From JADKIH01 sp031411835 (lineage in GTDB: Bacteria > Bacteroidota > Bacteroidia > AKYH767-A > 2013-40CM-41-45), in the NCBI GenBank assembly GCA_031411835.1, contig JANOBV010000163.1, positions 1 to 9,122 of the forward strand: 9,122 nt of DNA. Reading direction: 5' to 3'. Positions within the stretch are counted from its first letter, which is position 1. Every line of letters starts with the position of its first letter. The notes below the pieces were generated by a model, which saw nothing but the letters and a program-made list of their open reading frames with translations, was not told where the DNA came from and made no database searches. The translations under genes and the position numbers were made by a program. Positions 6,096-9,122 of this stretch are shown here, piece by piece.

Positions 6096-6545
6096 ATGTT
6101 AGTTAGAAAATACAACGACTCTGATCGTTTAAGAGTCCTAGAACTTTTTAGAAGTAATACTCCTCAGTTTTTTTCACCATCAGAAGAGAAGGATTTGATT
6201 TTTTATCTGGATAATCACGCCGAAGATTTCTACGTATTAAAGGTTGACAATAAAATTGTATGTTGCGGCGGCTTCAATCTTTCAGAAGATCCCGAAGTAG
6301 TTAGAATTTCATGGGACATTGTTGACCCCAACTATCATGGAAAAGGATTTGGAAGTGAACTAACAATTTTCAGATTGGAGAAAATGAGTGAAATTCCGGG
6401 AGTGAAAATACTTTCTGTTCGCACATCACAAATGGCCTATAAGTTTTATGAAAAATTTGGTTTTGAGTTAAAAGAAAAAGTCAAAGACTTCTGGGCTCCC
6501 GGATTTGACATGTACAGAATGGACCGCGGAAAAGTTAAGTCATGA
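6096..6545 (+). CDS. GNAT N-acetyltransferase
   Basis: A 149-residue GNAT-fold acetyltransferase, not closely similar to the one at 3146. MLVRKYNDSDRLRVLELF (residues 1-18) is the first strand and helix. CCGGFNLSEDPEVVRISWDIVDP (56-78) gives the central strands. Motif A is PNYHGKGFGSEL (78-89), with the acetyl-CoA-binding turn HGKGFG. MAYKFYEKFGFELKE (113-127) is the usual late FYEKxGF motif. The following DFWAPGFDMYRM (131-142), with its W-x-P-G-x-D-M-Y pattern, is typical of small stand-alone GNATs of unknown substrate. Its stop overlaps the start of the next gene as ATGA (6542-6545), a strong sign of translational coupling. The leader carries the short periodic repeat at 6045-6076. Confidence 0.91.
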   Translation: MLVRKYNDSDRLRVLELFRSNTPQFFSPSEEKDLIFYLDNHAEDFYVLKVDNKIVCCGGFNLSEDPEVVRISWDIVDPNYHGKGFGSELTIFRLEKMSEIPGVKILSVRTSQMAYKFYEKFGFELKEKVKDFWAPGFDMYRMDRGKVKS

Positions 6546-7669
6546 ATCAAAGAACAGCGAATATCATTTCTATTATCGGTCATCCTTTCTTGACTTTACC
6601 ATTATTTGTAATATTTATTCTTTTCAAATTTGAAGAGCCGCAAAAAGCATTTGCAACTTCAGGTATAATAATCGGCGGCATGTTCATTCCTCTTGCAATC
6701 AAATCATATCTCGGAACAAAAAAAGGTCAATACACAAATTACGACGTTTCGAATCAAAAGCAAAGACAAAGATGGTATGTAACTGCAATATTTTTACTTG
6801 TGCTTGTTGTTGTTGCACTTTTCTTAACTGATCAATCACGATCGATAAGACTAAATACCGTTTACGCCTTCTTATTATTACTTACAGCACAGTTGCTAAA
6901 CTTTTATATAAAGAGTTCAATGCATACGGCATTCAATGTCTTTCTGATTTTTCTGATCTTACCAATTAGTACTGTCGCTGCAATAATATTTACCGGATTT
7001 GTTTTTTTAATTGCATGGTCAAGGCTCGTTTTAAAAAGACATTCATTGAAGGAGGTAATATTTGGCGCTGTTATAGGATTGATATTTGGCTTATCGTCCT
7101 ATATCACTTTGCTTCCTTCCAAAAACATTCCAACCACTAAAAAACGATTTGAGTTTACAAAAATTAGTTTGACATCGTTTCAGTTTTATATTGATTCAGT
7201 ATCAAATACTTTATTGATAAATAAAGTTATAGAATGTGATAGTGCCGGAAATTTGAAAATTGTTATTAGAAACGAGAAATCAACTCGACTTGAATATTTC
7301 AAAGCTGAATTACCAATTTCTTACGATAGTGTTTTTGCTAATATTAATTTTCAAAATCTCGACTCCAACAGTTTTTCTTATACAAAAAGTATAGCGTATT
7401 GCAGCTATCCACTTTGTCTAGCAATTGAAAATATTAACCACGAAACGAGATATTTTAAGATATATGTTGAAAAGAACAATTCGGAAATTCAAAAAATAGT
7501 AAAAGCATTTAACTCTAGCATAACAACTGTGGCTAAAACTTTATCAGATCAGATAGATCTTAATTCTATCAGTACATATATTCAAACACAATTTATCGAT
7601 ACTTCTAAGCTGCCACAGCAACAAACAATAAAATTCCTTCCAACTAAAGTAAAACGCTATAAATTATAG
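6542..7669 (+). CDS. PAP2-like integral membrane protein with C-terminal domain of unknown function
   Basis: A 375-residue protein in two parts. Residues 1-193 hold about six hydrophobic helices and resemble PAP2-superfamily phosphatases. Three expected sites are visible in order: a basic stretch DVSNQKQRQRW (68-78) where KX6RP would lie, KSSMHTAF (124-131) in place of PSGH, and SRLVLKRHSLKE (160-171), which fits SRX5HX3D except that the last Asp is Glu. The histidines H128 and H167 are kept, but the weakened first motif leaves catalysis uncertain. Canonical members dephosphorylate lipid phosphates such as undecaprenyl pyrophosphate. Residues 197-375 are hydrophilic, follow the last helix, and match nothing I recognise; they look like an alpha/beta soluble domain with no lipoprotein or repeat motif. 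It overlaps the upstream GNAT by four bases. The junction shows no frameshift, so I read it as a true two-domain protein. Confidence 0.75.
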   Translation: MNQRTANIISIIGHPFLTLPLFVIFILFKFEEPQKAFATSGIIIGGMFIPLAIKSYLGTKKGQYTNYDVSNQKQRQRWYVTAIFLLVLVVVALFLTDQSRSIRLNTVYAFLLLLTAQLLNFYIKSSMHTAFNVFLIFLILPISTVAAIIFTGFVFLIAWSRLVLKRHSLKEVIFGAVIGLIFGLSSYITLLPSKNIPTTKKRFEFTKISLTSFQFYIDSVSNTLLINKVIECDSAGNLKIVIRNEKSTRLEYFKAELPISYDSVFANINFQNLDSNSFSYTKSIAYCSYPLCLAIENINHETRYFKIYVEKNNSEIQKIVKAFNSSITTVAKTLSDQIDLNSISTYIQTQFIDTSKLPQQQTIKFLPTKVKRYKL

Positions 7670-7677
7670 TTTAATTA

Positions 7678-7708
7678 TTTGTCAGGTATAAAATTATTAA
7701 TACATTTC
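7678..7708 (+). promoter_or_regulatory. Candidate Bacteroidota-type promoter for the MtfA-like gene
   Basis: TTTG at 7678-7681 and TACATTTC at 7701-7708 are separated by 19 nt. This matches the Bacteroidota primary-sigma pattern (TTTG, then about 19-21 nt, then TAnnTTTG) except for the final G. Transcription would begin near 7715, leaving a leader of about 20 nt before ATG 7737. The site lies in the 67-nt gap after the PAP2-like gene, suggesting a new transcription unit. Not experimentally supported. Confidence 0.4.
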
Positions 7709-7736
7709 CACTGAACAATAAATTACTTGAAATAGA

Positions 7737-8519
7737 ATGACTGTAGGTACAACTATTCTTATTGCATTGTTTGTATTTATGATGTACAAATTTTCTGCGT
7801 ACGCGTCAATCCTTGGTCCCTCTTCTACACAAATTATATTTTATAATGATGTACTTTCAAAATACAATGAATACTACAAGTTTCTCTCTCCATTAGGCAG
7901 AAAGAAATTTATAAAACGTACACACAGATTTAGAAGTAGCAAAAATTTTATTGGAAAGAATGGGTTTGTTGTAGAAGAAAAACATGAAACGTTAATTTCA
8001 TCTGCCGCTATTCAAATAACATTTGGATTGGAAGATTATGAATTCAATCGTTATCAGCAGATCATGGTATTTCCGGATACATTTCGCTTTTTGGATAAAG
8101 ATGTTTATTACAAGGGTCTAACAGGAATTCGAGGATCGATTTTTTTAAGTTGGCCCGATTTCGAAGAAGGTTACGAAACTAGAGTTGATCGATTGAATTT
8201 AGGAATTCACGAAATGGCGCATGCGCTCGAGTTGAATATAATTTTCGGAAATGATACAACAGAGGAATTTGCTAAAAAATATGATTCTTTTAAAGAGACA
8301 AGCTTAGCTGAATACGATAGAATTAAAAACGACGAAGATTCATTTCTTAGAAATTATGCAGGAAAAAGCGAAAGAGAGTTCTTTGCTGTTTGTATTGAGC
8401 ATTTTTTTGAGGAACCCCAAGAATTTTTCTTGAAGTTGCCGGAAATTTATTTACATTTATGTACCTTGCTTAATCAGGATCCCCTGAATACTCATTTAGA
8501 TTATGTTATAGAAAAATAA
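7737..8519 (+). CDS. mtfA: MtfA-like zinc peptidase (M90 family), membrane-anchored
   Basis: A 260-residue metallopeptidase of the MtfA family. The zinc site is HEMAH at residues 158-162 (HExxH: His158, Glu159, His162), with a downstream Glu in SEREFFAVCIEHFFEEPQEF; Glu214 is the probable third ligand by alignment with the E. coli protein (there in AECFAVLSEYFF). The C-terminal LCTLLNQDPL (241-250) aligns with E. coli FCQFYQQDPL. E. coli MtfA is a cytosolic aminopeptidase-like enzyme that binds the repressor Mlc and so influences ptsG. This one instead begins with a hydrophobic stretch (about 5-19) that should anchor it in the inner membrane, and no Mlc or PTS gene is in view, so its role is open. 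Length matches the family (about 265). A plausible promoter lies just upstream. Confidence 0.87.
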   Translation: MTVGTTILIALFVFMMYKFSAYASILGPSSTQIIFYNDVLSKYNEYYKFLSPLGRKKFIKRTHRFRSSKNFIGKNGFVVEEKHETLISSAAIQITFGLEDYEFNRYQQIMVFPDTFRFLDKDVYYKGLTGIRGSIFLSWPDFEEGYETRVDRLNLGIHEMAHALELNIIFGNDTTEEFAKKYDSFKETSLAEYDRIKNDEDSFLRNYAGKSEREFFAVCIEHFFEEPQEFFLKLPEIYLHLCTLLNQDPLNTHLDYVIEK

Positions 8520-8537
8520 TATTAAACCTAAGAAATC

Positions 8538-9011
8538 ATGGATACTATGCAAATCATTATCTCCTCTCCCGAGTGTGAAATAGTAAATTCGAGAGTATTA
8601 AATTTTTCAAGAGACCTTGTGTTTCGAGCGTGGACGGAACCATATCATTTAAGAAATTGGTGGGGGCCTGCCGGTTTCACTAACACTTTTACAGAATTTG
8701 ATTTACGTCCGGGCGGAAAATGGCGTTTTGTAATGCATGGACCCGACAAAGGACATTATCCAAATGAATGTGTTTTTGTAAAAATCGAAAGTCCTGAACT
8801 CATTGTAATGAATCACGTTTCAGATCCAAAATTTCAAATTGTTGCTTTGTTCGAAGAAGCTGCTCATAACAAAACGATGATTACATTCAAAATGGTTTTC
8901 GATACTGAAAAAGAATGTCAAGCCCTAAGGTCTTTCGCACCTGAAAAAAATGAAGAGAATTTTGATCGGTTGGAGAAGGAACTGATAAGAATGATTAGTG
9001 GAAAGAATTAG
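8538..9011 (+). CDS. AHSA1/SRPBCC-domain protein (Aha1 C-terminal-like, START superfamily)
   Basis: A 157-residue cytoplasmic protein of the SRPBCC helix-grip fold, AHSA1 subgroup. Landmarks are RDLVFRAWTEPYHLRNWWGP (residues 25-44), where the family's ARVFxAWT-P-xLxxWWGP signature is clear, then FDLRPGGKWRFVMHGPDG-type residues (54-71), IESPELIVMNHV (83-94) and the C-terminal helix NFDRLEKELI (141-150). The fold makes a hydrophobic pocket for a small ligand; bacterial members are mostly uncharacterised, and the link to Hsp90 applies to eukaryotic Aha1. It starts 18 nt after the MtfA-like gene, probably on the same transcript. A second ATG three codons downstream (8547) is an alternative start. 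The long inverted repeat begins nine nt after its stop. Confidence 0.92.
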   Translation: MDTMQIIISSPECEIVNSRVLNFSRDLVFRAWTEPYHLRNWWGPAGFTNTFTEFDLRPGGKWRFVMHGPDKGHYPNECVFVKIESPELIVMNHVSDPKFQIVALFEEAAHNKTMITFKMVFDTEKECQALRSFAPEKNEENFDRLEKELIRMISGKN

Positions 9012-9019
9012 GCGCTGAG

Positions 9020-9122
9020 TTAAAATAAGACACTAAGATTTCAGCCACGAATACACGAATAAAAAATAATTTATTCGTGTATTCGTGGCTGAAATTTAAG
9101 AGATCTTAGTGTTTTATTTTAA
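9020..9122. repeat. Long near-perfect inverted repeat (about 46 bp per arm), reaching the window end
   Basis: The inner arms 9038-9063 and 9070-9095 are perfectly complementary over 26 bp around a 6-nt loop (AAATAA). The outer arms 9020-9039 and 9103-9122 pair over 20 bp with one mismatch (G9029 opposite T9113, a G-U pair in RNA). The right arm carries about 7 extra nt (9096-9102). The pairing still holds at the last base, so the element may continue beyond the window. The left inner arm contains CACGAATA twice in tandem (9046-9061). It lies nine nt after the SRPBCC stop and could end that transcript, or be a mobile palindromic element of MITE/REP type. No nuclease or transposase is nearby. 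Confidence 0.85.

Noticed and set aside
9019..9122. Integron attC site in the terminal inverted repeat
   Set aside because: GTTAAAA at the left end only loosely resembles GTTRRRY and is on the wrong side for an attC site; there is no bulged single-strand pattern typical of attC, the spacers share no common site, and no IntI is visible.

Overview
The window looks like chromosomal DNA from an uncultured or environmental member of the Bacteroidota. It is AT-rich. A secreted protein at 1110-1991 ends in a C-terminal domain of the type IX secretion system kind, which is largely confined to this phylum. Most starts lack a Shine-Dalgarno sequence and have A-rich leaders instead; AAATAAAATG occurs at three of them. 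One plausible promoter (7678-7708) fits the Bacteroidota -33/-7 pattern. All eleven genes I accept are on the + strand and tightly spaced. I see no rRNA, tRNA, CRISPR array, transposase, integrase or phage gene.

Layout. (1) 15-1064: a divergent RsmH-family 16S rRNA methyltransferase with an N-terminal extension, outside any visible division/cell-wall cluster. (2) 1110-2572: a secreted type IX cargo protein, then an unrecognised four-helix membrane protein. (3) 2592-3625: a PhnB-like VOC protein and a RimJ/RimL-like GNAT acetyltransferase, separated by a repeat-rich spacer. (4) 3841-5013: a polytopic membrane acyltransferase related to heparan-alpha-glucosaminide N-acetyltransferases. (5) 5054-6026: a Qnr/McbG-like pentapeptide-repeat protein and a DUF1801 (YdhG-like) protein. 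(6) 6096-7669: a second GNAT protein overlapping by ATGA a PAP2-like membrane protein with an unrecognised C-terminal domain. (7) 7737-9011: a membrane-anchored MtfA-like zinc peptidase and an AHSA1/SRPBCC protein. (8) 9020-9122: a long near-perfect inverted repeat running to the window edge.

The genes do not form a recognisable pathway. From the VOC gene onward the content is a run of small modification, binding or stress-type proteins, which I read as an accessory neighbourhood built up piecemeal rather than one machine. I found no convincing new multi-gene system. The signals most worth following are non-coding: a 9-nt-periodic TCYGCGWAA-type motif just upstream of both GNAT genes, a related CACRARN-type motif in two spacers, a 14-bp perfect palindrome, and the terminal inverted repeat of about 46 bp per arm. 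Among proteins, the RsmH paralogue and the PAP2-like fusion are the most unusual.
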